A stretch of 40,339 bases of DNA, taken from Vicinamibacteria bacterium. Lineage in GTDB: Bacteria > Acidobacteriota > Vicinamibacteria > Vicinamibacterales > UBA8438. Below the pieces are notes generated by a model. That model was given only the letters and a program-made list of their open reading frames with translations. It ran no database searches and was not told the origin of the DNA. Positions 24,630-32,728 of the stretch are shown here, piece after piece. The stretch lies in NCBI GenBank assembly GCA_022820675.1, contig JAJEFC010000400.1, forward strand, positions 1-40,339, in the 5' to 3' direction. Position 1 is the first letter of the stretch. Each line of letters opens with the position of its first letter. A program made the translations under genes and the position numbers.

Positions 24630-25613
24630 ATGCGGCTCCGGCAGCTCAACATCGGTTGCTTCGGCGGCGGGACGGGGCTGCCCAGCCTCATCGGCGGCCT
24701 CAAGCAGAACCCGTGGCTGCGCGTCAATGCGGTGGTCACCATGTTCGACAGCGGCGGCAGCTCGGGGGTGCTGCGCGATCAGCTCGGGGTGCTGCCGCCG
24801 GGCGACGTCCTCCGTTGCGCGCTGGCCCTCGCCCGCAACGAGGCCGAGGCGCGGCGCATCCTGCTGACCCGCCTCTCCGGCTTCGAGCACGATCGGCTCG
24901 GCGGCCATACCGGCGGCAACCTGCTGCTCTCGATGATGGAGCAGTACACCGGCGACTTCCTCGCCGCCGTCGACGGGCTGCGCACGCTGCTGGACTGCGT
25001 CGGGCTGGTGTGGCCGGTCAGCGTCGAGCAGGCGGCGGTGTGCGCCGAGTACGAGGACGGGTCGACCACCCGCGGCGAGGTCGAGGTCGACGCCGGTCAG
25101 CGCGAGGGGCGCCGCGTCCGCCGCATCTGGCTAGACCCCGGGGTCGCCATCCACCCCGCCGCGGCCGAGGCCATTCCCGGCTTCGACGCCGTCGTCATCG
25201 GTCCCGGCAGCTTCCACACGAGCCTGGTGCCGACCCTGCTCCCGGCCGGCGTGCGCGACGCCCTCGCCGCCGTCGACGGGCCCGTCGTGCTCGTCGCCAA
25301 CCTGCTCACCGAGGGCCGCGGCATGGCGGGCTTCACCGCCGCGACGGCGGTGGAGCACATCGGCGAGGTCATCGGCCGCCGCGTCGACGCGGTCATCGTC
25401 AACACCGGTCGGCCCGACGACGAGACCGTCGACCGCTATGCCGCCGAGGACAAGCGGCCCCTGCCGGTGGGACGCGTCCCGGACGGCTGCGAGGTCGTCA
25501 CCGGCGAGTTCTGGGAGGGGACGTTCGCCCGCCACGCCCGGCGGCGCCTGGCCTACGCGGTATGGGGCGTCCTGTCCCGCCGGATCCTGTGGGACGACGG
25601 GGGGCGCGGTTAG
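24630..25613 (+). CDS. yvcK: YvcK/CofD-like protein (gluconeogenesis factor family)
   Basis: This 327-residue Rossmann-like protein opens with the glycine loop IGCFGGGTGLPSLIGGLK and VVTMFDSGGSSG. DVLRCALALA, GGHTGGNLLLS, VVIGPGSFHTSLVPTLL and VVLVANLLTEGRGMAGFT follow, all hallmarks of the YvcK/CofD family. YvcK proteins bind UDP-sugars and affect cell envelope and carbon metabolism, whereas CofD makes the F420 precursor. The lack of other F420 genes here and the UDP-sugar-type pattern favour YvcK. It lacks the N-terminal membrane region found in some homologues. It is followed by a tandem repeat array. Confidence 0.88.
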   Translation: MRLRQLNIGCFGGGTGLPSLIGGLKQNPWLRVNAVVTMFDSGGSSGVLRDQLGVLPPGDVLRCALALARNEAEARRILLTRLSGFEHDRLGGHTGGNLLLSMMEQYTGDFLAAVDGLRTLLDCVGLVWPVSVEQAAVCAEYEDGSTTRGEVEVDAGQREGRRVRRIWLDPGVAIHPAAAEAIPGFDAVVIGPGSFHTSLVPTLLPAGVRDALAAVDGPVVLVANLLTEGRGMAGFTAATAVEHIGEVIGRRVDAVIVNTGRPDDETVDRYAAEDKRPLPVGRVPDGCEVVTGEFWEGTFARHARRRLAYAVWGVLSRRILWDDGGRG

Positions 25614-25724
25614 GACAGTGATCGATATAAGGTTGCCAACTACCTCCAGATGCAGCCCGTTTCCACAGGTTCCTGCGCTGGGCACGTGGCAAGGTAATTC
25701 CCGTCACCGTCCTTAACGCGCCAA

Positions 25725-25971
25725 CCGTCGCCGACGGCTCCCGCCGGCGCCCGACCGACCTTGCGGGGGCCCCCGCCCCCACGACGCAGACTCCCGGTCC
25801 GCGATCGCCCGCTTGCCGGCTCCCACCGGCGCCCGACCGATCCTGGCGGGAGCCCCGCCGCCACGACGCAGACTCCTGGCCCGCGATCGACCGCCTGACG
25901 GCTCCTGCCGGCGCCCGCCCGACCCCGCGGGGAGTCCCGCCGCTCTACGGCGCAGACTCCCGGTCGTCGCG
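25725..25971 (-). repeat. repeat family A, copies 7-9 in tandem (about 82-bp period), 3' of ligD
   Basis: Three units lie at about 25725-25805, 25806-25887 and 25888-25971. Each has CGGCTCC, CCGGCGCCCG and GACGCAGACTCC. On the minus strand these read as the GGGAGTC hairpin followed by GGGCGCCGGC and GGAGCCGTC. In the unit next to ligD the hairpin (GGGAGTC / GACTCCC, inner CGCCG/CGGCG) holds the ligD stop codon in its loop. The rest of the gap 25614-25944 shows no gene. Confidence 0.85.
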
Positions 25972-26664
25972 CGCCAGCTTCTTGGCCGCGGCCTTCTCGA
26001 TGATCTCGCGCAGCGCCTTGCCGGTGGCGCCCCCGCGGGCGGCGGCGCGGCCGGTCACCCAGACGTCCGGCAGGTCGGCGGCGAGGATGTCGTCGAAGTC
26101 GCCCTCGCTCTTCACGCTGAGGGGAGCGAAGGCGGTGATGTCGAGGGCGCCCGACCAGAAGTCGCGGTGCTTGATGAGCAGCCAGCTCCTGCCGCGCTGC
26201 GACGGGGAGGTGTCGGGGCGGTCGCGGGTCCGGACGAGGGCCCACGACCCCTTGAGCTTGTAGCCGTCGAGGGCGAACTTGAGGTCGCCCTTGCCGAGGG
26301 CCTCGCCGACGTCGTCGACCTCCGGGCTCCAGGCGCCGTAGTCCCACAGCATGACGATGCCCTGGCCGTAGCCCTCGGGGATGACGCCCTCGAAGTCGCC
26401 GTACTCGCGGGGGTGGTCCTCCGTCCGCACCGCGAGGTGACGGTCGCGGTGATCGAGCGACGGCCCCTTGGGCACCGCCCACGACAGCAGCACGCCGTCG
26501 TGCTCGAGCCGCAGGTCGTAGTGCAGCCGGCTCGCGAGGTGCTTCTGCACGCAGAAGTAGAGCGGCTTCGGCTTGCCGCCCCGGCGTGCCCGGGGTTTGC
26601 CGTCCCCGCTCGGCTCCGGGGTCTTCGAGAAGTCGCGCTTGCGTCGATACTCGTCGAGAGGCAT
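25945..26664 (-). CDS. stand-alone LigD-type 3'-phosphoesterase domain
   Basis: This 239-residue protein matches the phosphoesterase (PE) module of bacterial NHEJ ligase D, which trims 3'-ribonucleotides and 3'-phosphates. HLASRLHYDLRLEHDG provides H42, H48, D50 and R52. TEDHPREYGDFEG provides H84 and Y88. These are the residues reported as catalytic in Pseudomonas LigD, at the same numbers. WAVPKGPSLD and GIVMLWDYG also match. No ligase or polymerase domain and no Ku gene is in the window. The ATG at 26664 has TATCCT 6 nt upstream. The final DRESAP tail and stop come from repeat family A. Confidence 0.9.
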   Translation of the reverse strand: MPLDEYRRKRDFSKTPEPSGDGKPRARRGGKPKPLYFCVQKHLASRLHYDLRLEHDGVLLSWAVPKGPSLDHRDRHLAVRTEDHPREYGDFEGVIPEGYGQGIVMLWDYGAWSPEVDDVGEALGKGDLKFALDGYKLKGSWALVRTRDRPDTSPSQRGRSWLLIKHRDFWSGALDITAFAPLSVKSEGDFDDILAADLPDVWVTGRAAARGGATGKALREIIEKAAAKKLARDDRESAP

Positions 26665-26670
26665 GGCCCG

Positions 26671-26676
26671 AGGATA
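26671..26676 (-). promoter_or_regulatory. -10 box TATCCT of ligD-PE, leaderless
   Basis: On the minus strand TATCCT is followed by CGGGCC and the ATG at 26664. No Shine-Dalgarno sequence is present. Confidence 0.5.
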
Positions 26677-26840
26677 ACAGCGGGGCGTTTGCGCGGCATG
26701 CTCGGACCCCTGGTGGCCGGTCGAGCCGGGAGCCCGTGGCGAGCCGCTCGTCATACCGAGGTCGGCGGGTCTTCCTCCGCCAGCCACCGGCCACTCGGAC
26801 CTCCGGCGGCGCCATTCGGGCTGTGCCCCGCGGGTCGGTG

Positions 26841-26846
26841 CATAAT
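26841..26846 (+). promoter_or_regulatory. -10 box CATAAT of the symporter gene
   Basis: CATAAT lies 17 nt before the ATG at 26864, with GGCGGAGAG as Shine-Dalgarno sequence in between. Confidence 0.4.
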
Positions 26847-26863
26847 GCAGGCGGAGAGACACA

Positions 26864-28291
26864 ATGCTGACGGCCGTCCTGCTCTATCTCTCGGTCCTCG
26901 TCCTCGTCGGGGCGTACCGCAGCCGCCGGGTGCGGACCGGCGACGACTTCCTGGTGGCGGGCCGCGCGCTGCCGGCGCGGGTGCTGGTGTTCACCCTGCT
27001 CGCGACCTGGATCGGGTCGGGCAGCCTCTTCGCGGGGGCGGGGCTCGGCTACCGGGCCGGGTTCGCGGCCCTCTGGCAGTCGGCGGGCGCGTGGGCGGGC
27101 ATCGCCCTCGTCTACTTCATCGCGCCGCGGGTGCGCCGCATCGCCCAGTACACGGTCCCCGACATCCTCGAGCTGCGCTACGGCCCGGCCGCGCGGGTGC
27201 TCGGCACCGTCACCACCGTGCTCGCCTACTCGACCATCGCCGCCTACCAGTTCCGGGGCGGCGGCCGCCTCCTCGCGTCGGTCGCGGGCGTCGACCCGGA
27301 CACCGGGGCGTTCATCACGATGGCGTTCTGCGTCGTGTTCACGGCCCTGGCGGGCATGCTGTCCATCGCCTACCTGGACGTCGGCAACGGCGTGCTGATG
27401 ACGATCGGGGTGGTGCTGGCGGTCACGTTCATGGTCGGCGACGCGGGCGGGCTCGGCGCCGCGGTGGGCGCGCTCCGGCCCGACCAGGTGTCGCTCTTCG
27501 GCAACCTGGGGCCGCAGGCGGCGCTCGCGCTCTTCCTGCCGACGATGTTCCTGCTCCTCGGCGAAGCGAACATGTACCAGAAGTTCTTCTCGGCCCGCGA
27601 CGAGCGGGCGGCCCGGCTCGCCGTCGGCGGCTGGATCGTCGGGACGATGGTGGTCGAGACCCTGATCGACTCGACCGGCGTCTTCGCCAGCACCATCACG
27701 CCGGGGCTGACCGCGGTGGAGTCGGAGGAGATCGTCATCCGGGTCGCGACCGACGTGCTGCCCGCGTTCCTCGGGGTGGTCCTGGTGTGCGGGGCGGCCG
27801 CGATCATCGTCTCCACCGCCAACAGCTTCCTCCTGACCCCCGCCACGAACCTGATCCGCGACGTGTACCAGCGCTTCGTCGACCCGTCGATCACCGGGGC
27901 GCAGGTCATCGTCTACACGCGCGTCATCGTCGTCGTGCTGGGCCTCTTCGGCTACGTGGCGGGCAGGTTCTTCCCGACCATCCTCGCGATGGCCCTGTGG
28001 GCGTACACGATGTACGGGGCGGGCATCACCCCGGCCCTGCTCGGCGCCCTGCTCTGGCGCCGTGCGACCCCGGCGGGCGGGGTGGCGTCGATCCTCGTGG
28101 GGATGGTCACGACGCTCGGGTGGGAGATCGTCGCCCTCGCGAGGAGCGTCGACGGCGCGCCCGTCTACCCCCTGGGCCTGGAGACCGCGTACCCGGCGCT
28201 GGCGCTGTCCATCGGGACCCTCGTCGTGGTGAGCCTGGCGACGCCTCCGGTGGCCCGGCCGGCGGCCCTCGACGGCGAGGCGGCCTCCTGA
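26864..28291 (+). CDS. sodium:solute symporter family transporter
   Basis: This 475-residue membrane protein of the SSS family has about 12-13 hydrophobic segments. Family signatures include DDFLVAGRALPARVLVFTLLATWIGSGSL (split over helix 1-2), QYTVPDILELRYG, AYSTIAAYQFRGGGRLL, and VSTANSFLLTPATNLIRDVYQRF near the sodium site of helix 8. It imports a solute with Na+ across the inner membrane. The substrate cannot be told. The start is supported by GGCGGAG 8-10 nt upstream. It converges with the YggX-like gene. Between them (28292-28461) is only a weak TCCCGG/CCGGGA hairpin. Confidence 0.88.
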   Translation: MLTAVLLYLSVLVLVGAYRSRRVRTGDDFLVAGRALPARVLVFTLLATWIGSGSLFAGAGLGYRAGFAALWQSAGAWAGIALVYFIAPRVRRIAQYTVPDILELRYGPAARVLGTVTTVLAYSTIAAYQFRGGGRLLASVAGVDPDTGAFITMAFCVVFTALAGMLSIAYLDVGNGVLMTIGVVLAVTFMVGDAGGLGAAVGALRPDQVSLFGNLGPQAALALFLPTMFLLLGEANMYQKFFSARDERAARLAVGGWIVGTMVVETLIDSTGVFASTITPGLTAVESEEIVIRVATDVLPAFLGVVLVCGAAAIIVSTANSFLLTPATNLIRDVYQRFVDPSITGAQVIVYTRVIVVVLGLFGYVAGRFFPTILAMALWAYTMYGAGITPALLGALLWRRATPAGGVASILVGMVTTLGWEIVALARSVDGAPVYPLGLETAYPALALSIGTLVVVSLATPPVARPAALDGEAAS

Positions 28292-28461
28292 CGGAGCTCC
28301 GACAGGATGGCGCGGCGGCACGATGGTCCGCGTTGTCCGCGCCGTCCGCGCACACCTCGGGTGAGGCTGTCGCCGGCAGGCCTCCCGGTCGTTGCCGGGA
28401 AGCCGTCACGGCGGCGGCGGAGAGCCTCGGCTTCACCGCCGACGGACCGGCGCGCGGGGCG

Positions 28462-28755
28462 TCACTTCTGCTGCTGCGGCACGTACTCGGGGGGCGGCGC
28501 CGACTCCTCGCCGAAGAAGAACTCCTCCATGTACTTCGCCACCAGGTCCTGGGCCTCCTTCTGCCAGGGCATGAGGCGGTACTCGTTGAGGATCATCGTC
28601 ATCCGCTCTTCCCACAGCTTCCAGGCGTCGGCGGAGACCTGCTCGTAGACGCGCCGGCCCAGCTCGCCGGGCCAGGGGGGCTCGTCGAGCCCGGGCAGCT
28701 CGCGCTGGAGCTTCACGCACTTCACGGTTCGGACGGGGGCGTCGGAATCAGGCAT
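28462..28755 (-). CDS. YggX-like Fe(II)-trafficking protein
   Basis: This 97-residue protein has the YggX order of motifs: VKCVKLQRELPGLDEPPWPG (C13), GRRVYEQVSADAWKLWEER, MTMILNEYRLMPWQKEAQDL and a terminal MEEFFF. YggX limits oxidative damage and helps iron-sulfur metabolism in enterobacteria, with the cysteine important. It is slightly longer than usual because of a C-terminal tail (PPPEYVPQQQK). It is divergent from the MFS gene, sharing a short promoter region. Confidence 0.85.
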   Translation of the reverse strand: MPDSDAPVRTVKCVKLQRELPGLDEPPWPGELGRRVYEQVSADAWKLWEERMTMILNEYRLMPWQKEAQDLVAKYMEEFFFGEESAPPPEYVPQQQK

Positions 28756-28787
28756 GGCGGTGGTCGGCTGGCGGCGCCGGTCGGGGG

Positions 28788-28797
28788 ATCGTAACAT
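28788..28797. promoter_or_regulatory. overlapping divergent -10 boxes of yggX-like and MFS genes
   Basis: ATCGTAACAT holds TACGAT on the minus strand (28788-28793) and TAACAT on the plus strand (28792-28797). Transcription in both directions would start from nearly the same spot, giving leaders of about 25 nt (yggX-like) and 43 nt (MFS). Confidence 0.35.
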
Positions 28798-28846
28798 GGG
28801 AAGGTTGGACCGGGTGCCGGTCTCCCGGGAGGCACCCGCCAGGCGC

Positions 28847-30286
28847 ATGACCCATCACGAACCCATCCGCGGCGCCCGCCGGACGGTGGCCATGGCCGGC
28901 GTGCTCGGCGGCACGTTCCTCGCGGCCATCGAGATGACCGTCGTGGCCGCGGCCATGCCGACGGTCGCCGACCAGCTCGGCGGGCTCGCCTGGTACAGTT
29001 GGGTCTTCTCCGCCTACCTGCTGGCGTCGACGGTCTCGATACCGTTGTGGGGCAAGCTCTCCGACCTGTACGGACGCCGGCGCTTCTATCTCTGGTGCAT
29101 CGGCATCTTCCTGCTCGGCTCCGCCCTCTCGGGGGCGGCCACCAGCATGGCCGCGCTCATCGCGTTCCGGACGCTGCAGGGGTTCGGCGCCGGCGGCCTC
29201 ATGCCCCTCGGGATGAGCATCATCGGCGACCACTACACCCTGGAAGAGCGCGGCCGGACGCAGGGGCTGCTGAGCGCGGTGTGGGGAGTCGCCTCCGTGG
29301 TGGGGCCCCTCGCCGGGGGCTACATCACCGCCCTGCTCTCGTGGCGCTGGGTGTTCTACCTGAACATTCCGTTCGGCATCCTCGCCGCGGTGGCGGTGGG
29401 CGCCGCCCTGCGCGACCCCGCGCCCGGCGTCCGGCGCAGCGTCGACTACGCGGGGGCGGCCCTGCTGATGACGTCGGTCACGCTGCTGCTGCTCGCGGTC
29501 GGCCAGACCGGGGTGGCGGGCCGGGGGGCGTGGGCCGCGCTCGCGGGCGGGGCCGCGGCGGGGTTCGGCTGGTGGCTGGTGCGGGTCGAGCGGCGGGCGG
29601 CCGAGCCGATGGTGCCCCTCGATCTCCTCGCGGACCGGATGGTGGCGTCCATCGCCGGCATCGGGCTCCTCGTCGGCGCGGCGATGTTCAGCGCCATCAC
29701 CTACGTGCCCCTTCTCGTGCAGGAAGGGCTGGGCGGCACCGCGGTCGAGGCGGGCCGCGCCCTGACCCCGCTGGTCCTCGGCTGGGTCGTGGTGTCGGTG
29801 ATCGCCGGCCGCCTCGTGCACCGGACCGGCTACCGGCCGATGGTGCTGGGCGGCCTGAGCGGCGTCTCTCTCGGCTTCGTGGGCCTGACCCTCGTCGGCG
29901 CGGACACCCCCGCCTGGGTGCTCCGGGCCGACCTCGCCCTGATCGGCATGGGCATGGGGATGGCGATGCTCTCGCTCGTGCTCGCCATGCAGAGCGGGGT
30001 CGCGCGGCGCCATCTCGGGGTCGCCACGTCGTTCGGCCAGTTCACCCGCAGCATCGGCGGGGCGGTGGGCGTCGCCCTGTTCGGCGCGGTGATCGCGGCG
30101 ACCGTCGCCGCGGGCGCAGGGCCTTCGCAGGCCGGCATGCTCCAGGCGATTCACCGCGTCTTCGGGCTCACCGCCGCCGTCGCCGGAGTGGCGGTGATCG
30201 CCGCCGCCCGCATGCCCGGCGGCCGGGTCTCCGACCTCGTCCACCCCGACCACGCGCCCGCCCCGGCGGCGTCGGGGGAAGCGTGA
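28847..30286 (+). CDS. DHA2-type MFS drug-efflux transporter
   Basis: This 479-residue membrane protein has about 14 hydrophobic segments, the DHA2 size. Helix 1 has FLAAIEMTVVAAAMPTVADQL (antiporter-like, split around the ionisable E/T). Loop 2-3 is GKLSDLYGRRRFY, the MFS motif A. Helix 5 has GVASVVGPLAGGYI, motif C of proton-coupled exporters. It would export drugs or metabolites against protons. The ATG at 28847 lacks a good Shine-Dalgarno sequence, and a GTG or the ATG at 28796 upstream are alternatives. The small gene at 30283 overlaps its stop by GTGA. Confidence 0.87.
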   Translation: MTHHEPIRGARRTVAMAGVLGGTFLAAIEMTVVAAAMPTVADQLGGLAWYSWVFSAYLLASTVSIPLWGKLSDLYGRRRFYLWCIGIFLLGSALSGAATSMAALIAFRTLQGFGAGGLMPLGMSIIGDHYTLEERGRTQGLLSAVWGVASVVGPLAGGYITALLSWRWVFYLNIPFGILAAVAVGAALRDPAPGVRRSVDYAGAALLMTSVTLLLLAVGQTGVAGRGAWAALAGGAAAGFGWWLVRVERRAAEPMVPLDLLADRMVASIAGIGLLVGAAMFSAITYVPLLVQEGLGGTAVEAGRALTPLVLGWVVVSVIAGRLVHRTGYRPMVLGGLSGVSLGFVGLTLVGADTPAWVLRADLALIGMGMGMAMLSLVLAMQSGVARRHLGVATSFGQFTRSIGGAVGVALFGAVIAATVAAGAGPSQAGMLQAIHRVFGLTAAVAGVAVIAAARMPGGRVSDLVHPDHAPAPAASGEA

Positions 30287-30516
30287 CGGCTGGAGGGGGC
30301 CTTCGTCTGCGGCCGCCGGTCTGGAATGGAGGAGACCTGGAGCGGAACGCCACCCTTTCGACCGTTCTGCAGGTGCTGACGCTCCTGGTGTCCCTCGTCA
30401 GCGCGATCGGTGTGCTGATCGCCAACAGCAAGGTCGACCAGTTGACCGGTCAGGTCCAGGCCCTCCAGGAGCTGCTCGTCACGCACGTGACCACGCCCGG
30501 CATGCACTCCGACTGA
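30283..30516 (+). CDS. small single-helix membrane protein coupled to the MFS gene
   Basis: This 77-residue protein of unknown function starts at a GTG that overlaps the MFS stop (GTGA). After a loose N-terminus it has one hydrophobic helix (TLLVSLVSAIGVLIA) and then a short coiled coil (SKVDQLTGQVQALQELL). The overlap suggests translational coupling and a possible accessory role for the transporter. The N-terminus is uncertain. A GGAGGAG sequence at 30328-30334 could mark an internal non-ATG start. Confidence 0.5.
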   Translation: MTAGGGLRLRPPVWNGGDLERNATLSTVLQVLTLLVSLVSAIGVLIANSKVDQLTGQVQALQELLVTHVTTPGMHSD

Positions 30517-30577
30517 ACGCCTTTCGTGGCGCTTCCCGCACATTCCCTTGGCGCTGCGCTTCCCAACGAAACCGGTC

Positions 30578-32677
30578 TCAGTGGACTGACGCATCCCGGC
30601 CGGCCGCGGAGGCCGCCGGCTCCTGCCCGTCGAGCTGCAGCGTGGCGGTGACGACGCGGGCCACCTGGACGCGGGCGTCGTTGAAGACGGCGCCGCCGCC
30701 GACGTCGGTCAGGTCGTCGGGGACGAGGGCGTTGGCGGTGGCGCCGTTGAGGGTGCTCATGCGCCAGAGCCCCTTGGGCAGGGCGACGGTGCCCCGGCGG
30801 ACGCCGGCGTCGAGCGCCACCGGGCAGTGCACCTCGCCGAGGGCGTTGAAGACGCGGGCGGTGTCGCCGTCGGCGAGGCCGCGCGGCTCGGCGTCGTCGG
30901 GGTGCATCTGCAGGCGGGCCACGCGCGTGCGCAGCTCGCCGAGGGTGGAGTTGACGGTCTTGCCGGTGGACGGCGAGATCAGGGCGAGGGGATGGTCGGC
31001 GGTGGCCGGATCGGGCCGGAAGCGGTAGATGCCCTCGGGGCTCTCGCGCTCGAGCTCGTCGGGGAACAGCCGCACCTTCCGGTTCGGGGTCCGGGGATGG
31101 ACGTCGACGAACTGCACCGGTGCGCCCTCCGCCACCCCGAGAGCGATGCCCGACTCGAGCAGATCGCCGCGGGCCTCCTCGGGCAGCGCCGCCGCGAGCT
31201 CGAGCAGGGCCTCGGCGTCGGTTCCGTACCCGGCGCCGACGTCGAGGCCCAGCCGGCCCGCGAGCTCCGCGAACACCTCGACGTTGGGCCGGGACGCGCC
31301 CACCGGCTCGATGACGGGGCGGGCGAGCTGCAGGTTGGTCGACCCGTAGCTCTGGGCGACGTCGTAGGACTCGAGGAACGTGGTGGCGGGGAGCACCACG
31401 TCGGCGAGGGCCGCGGTGTCGGTCATCACCTGGTCGAACACCACGGTGAAGAGGTCGTCGCGGGAGAGCCCTTCGATCACCCGGTTCTGGTTCGGCATCG
31501 TCGCCACCGGGTTGCAGTTGTAGACGAACAGCATCCGGATCGGCGGGTCCCGCAGCTCGAGCAGGGCCTGCCCGAGCCGGTTCATGTTGACCACCCGGGT
31601 ATCGGGCTCGGGGGCGCCGATCCACGACTCGGCCGAGAGGTTCCAGGCGGCGGTGTTGCTCATCGAGTAGCCGCCGCCGCGGACCCCGAACTTGCCGGCG
31701 ACGGCGGGCAGGGCGAGCACCGCGAGGGCCGCGCTGCCCCCGTTGCGGTTGCGCTCGAGCCCCCAACCGCACCGGATGACGGCGGGGGAGAAGTCGGCGT
31801 ACATCTCGGCGAAGCTCTCGATCAGCCCCGGGTCGAGCCCCGCCACCTCCGCCGCCCGGTCGAAGGTCCATTCCGCGCAGCGCTCCCGCAGCCGGTCCGC
31901 GCCCTCGGCGTGGGCGGCGAGGAACTCCTCGTCGGCCCGATCGTTCTCGAACAGGTAGCGGTGGACGGCCAGCGCGACGGCGACGTCGGTCCCCGGCCTG
32001 ACCGCGAGGTGGATGTCGGCGCGCCGGGCCAGGTTCGTCCGGCGCGGGTCGACGACCACCAGCGCCGCCCCCGCCTCCTGCGCCGCCTTGATGGGCGGCA
32101 CGAAGTGGATGCCGGAGCTGGACGGATTGGCGCCCCACACCACGATGAGCCGGGCGTGGCGATAGTCGGCGGGGGTCACGCTCGGCATCTTGCCGTAGAG
32201 GGCCTGGTTGGCGGTGCTCGTCGGCAGGGCGCAGACGGTGCGGGCGAGCCGCGAGGCGCCGAACTGCCGGAACAGCCGGGCGTCGACGGTGTCCTGGGTG
32301 AGGAGGCCGTTGGACCCGCCGTACGAGAACGGGAGGACCGCCTCGGCCCCGACGGTGTCGCGGATCTCGATCATCCGCCCCGCGATCAGGGCGAGGGCCT
32401 CGTCCCACGTGGCCTCCCGGAACTCGCCGTCGCCGCGGCGGCCCCCGCGGACGAGGGGCCGGGTCAGGCGGGCGTCGCCGTACACCCGCTCGCCGAACCG
32501 GCGGACCTTCCCGCAGATGTAGCCGTCGGTGACGGGGTTCCTGCGCGACCCGTCGATGGAGACGACGGCCCCCCGCTCGACCGCGACCTCGAGGCTGCAG
32601 GTGTCCGGGCAGTCGAGGGGGCAGACGGTGTGCACCGTCGACCGGCCCCAGGTAGGCTCGTCGTCGGGTCTGGACAT
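30578..32677 (-). CDS. molybdopterin-dependent oxidoreductase (DMSO reductase family)
   Basis: This 699-residue catalytic subunit has the [4Fe-4S] site C19-x3-C23-x3-C27-x27-C55 (CPLDCPDTCSLE, then YICGKVRRFGERVYG). The bis-MGD-binding body follows, with VVWGANPSSSGIH, FVYNCNPVATMPNQNRV and DVVLPATTFLES. The C-terminal dinucleotide-binding barrel includes MHPDDAEPRGLADGD. The Mo ligand is probably C149 (ARTVCALPTST), which is inference. There is no Tat signal, so it is cytoplasmic, and no electron-transfer or membrane subunit lies next to it. The substrate is unknown. It resembles stand-alone formate-dehydrogenase-like enzymes. The start has a TACACT box at 6 nt and no Shine-Dalgarno sequence. 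Confidence 0.9.
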   Translation of the reverse strand: MSRPDDEPTWGRSTVHTVCPLDCPDTCSLEVAVERGAVVSIDGSRRNPVTDGYICGKVRRFGERVYGDARLTRPLVRGGRRGDGEFREATWDEALALIAGRMIEIRDTVGAEAVLPFSYGGSNGLLTQDTVDARLFRQFGASRLARTVCALPTSTANQALYGKMPSVTPADYRHARLIVVWGANPSSSGIHFVPPIKAAQEAGAALVVVDPRRTNLARRADIHLAVRPGTDVAVALAVHRYLFENDRADEEFLAAHAEGADRLRERCAEWTFDRAAEVAGLDPGLIESFAEMYADFSPAVIRCGWGLERNRNGGSAALAVLALPAVAGKFGVRGGGYSMSNTAAWNLSAESWIGAPEPDTRVVNMNRLGQALLELRDPPIRMLFVYNCNPVATMPNQNRVIEGLSRDDLFTVVFDQVMTDTAALADVVLPATTFLESYDVAQSYGSTNLQLARPVIEPVGASRPNVEVFAELAGRLGLDVGAGYGTDAEALLELAAALPEEARGDLLESGIALGVAEGAPVQFVDVHPRTPNRKVRLFPDELERESPEGIYRFRPDPATADHPLALISPSTGKTVNSTLGELRTRVARLQMHPDDAEPRGLADGDTARVFNALGEVHCPVALDAGVRRGTVALPKGLWRMSTLNGATANALVPDDLTDVGGGAVFNDARVQVARVVTATLQLDGQEPAASAAGRDASVH

Positions 32678-32683
32678 CGGGCC

Positions 32684-32689
32684 AGTGTA
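32684..32689 (-). promoter_or_regulatory. -10 box TACACT of the molybdopterin gene, leaderless
   Basis: On the minus strand TACACT is followed by GGCCCG and the ATG at 32677. Confidence 0.5.
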
Positions 32690-32716
32690 CCATCCGGTCC
32701 GGCGGCCCGCGTGGTG

Positions 32717-32722
32717 TAGGGT
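32717..32722 (+). promoter_or_regulatory. -10 box TAGGGT of the DUF3810 gene, leaderless
   Basis: TAGGGT is followed by 6 nt (ATGGAC) and the ATG at 32729. This spacing favours 32729 over 32723 as the start codon. Confidence 0.4.
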
Positions 32723-32728
32723 ATGGAC

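Noticed and set aside
25725..25971. possible CRISPR array
   Set aside because: The units are about 82 bp and conserved through most of their length, without short repeats separated by unique spacers, and no cas gene is nearby.
25640..28321. 893-codon open frame on the minus strand across ligD and the symporter gene
   Set aside because: It is antisense to a clear sodium:solute symporter and rich in Arg/Asp/Gly, the pattern of a GC-rich shadow frame. No domain is recognisable.
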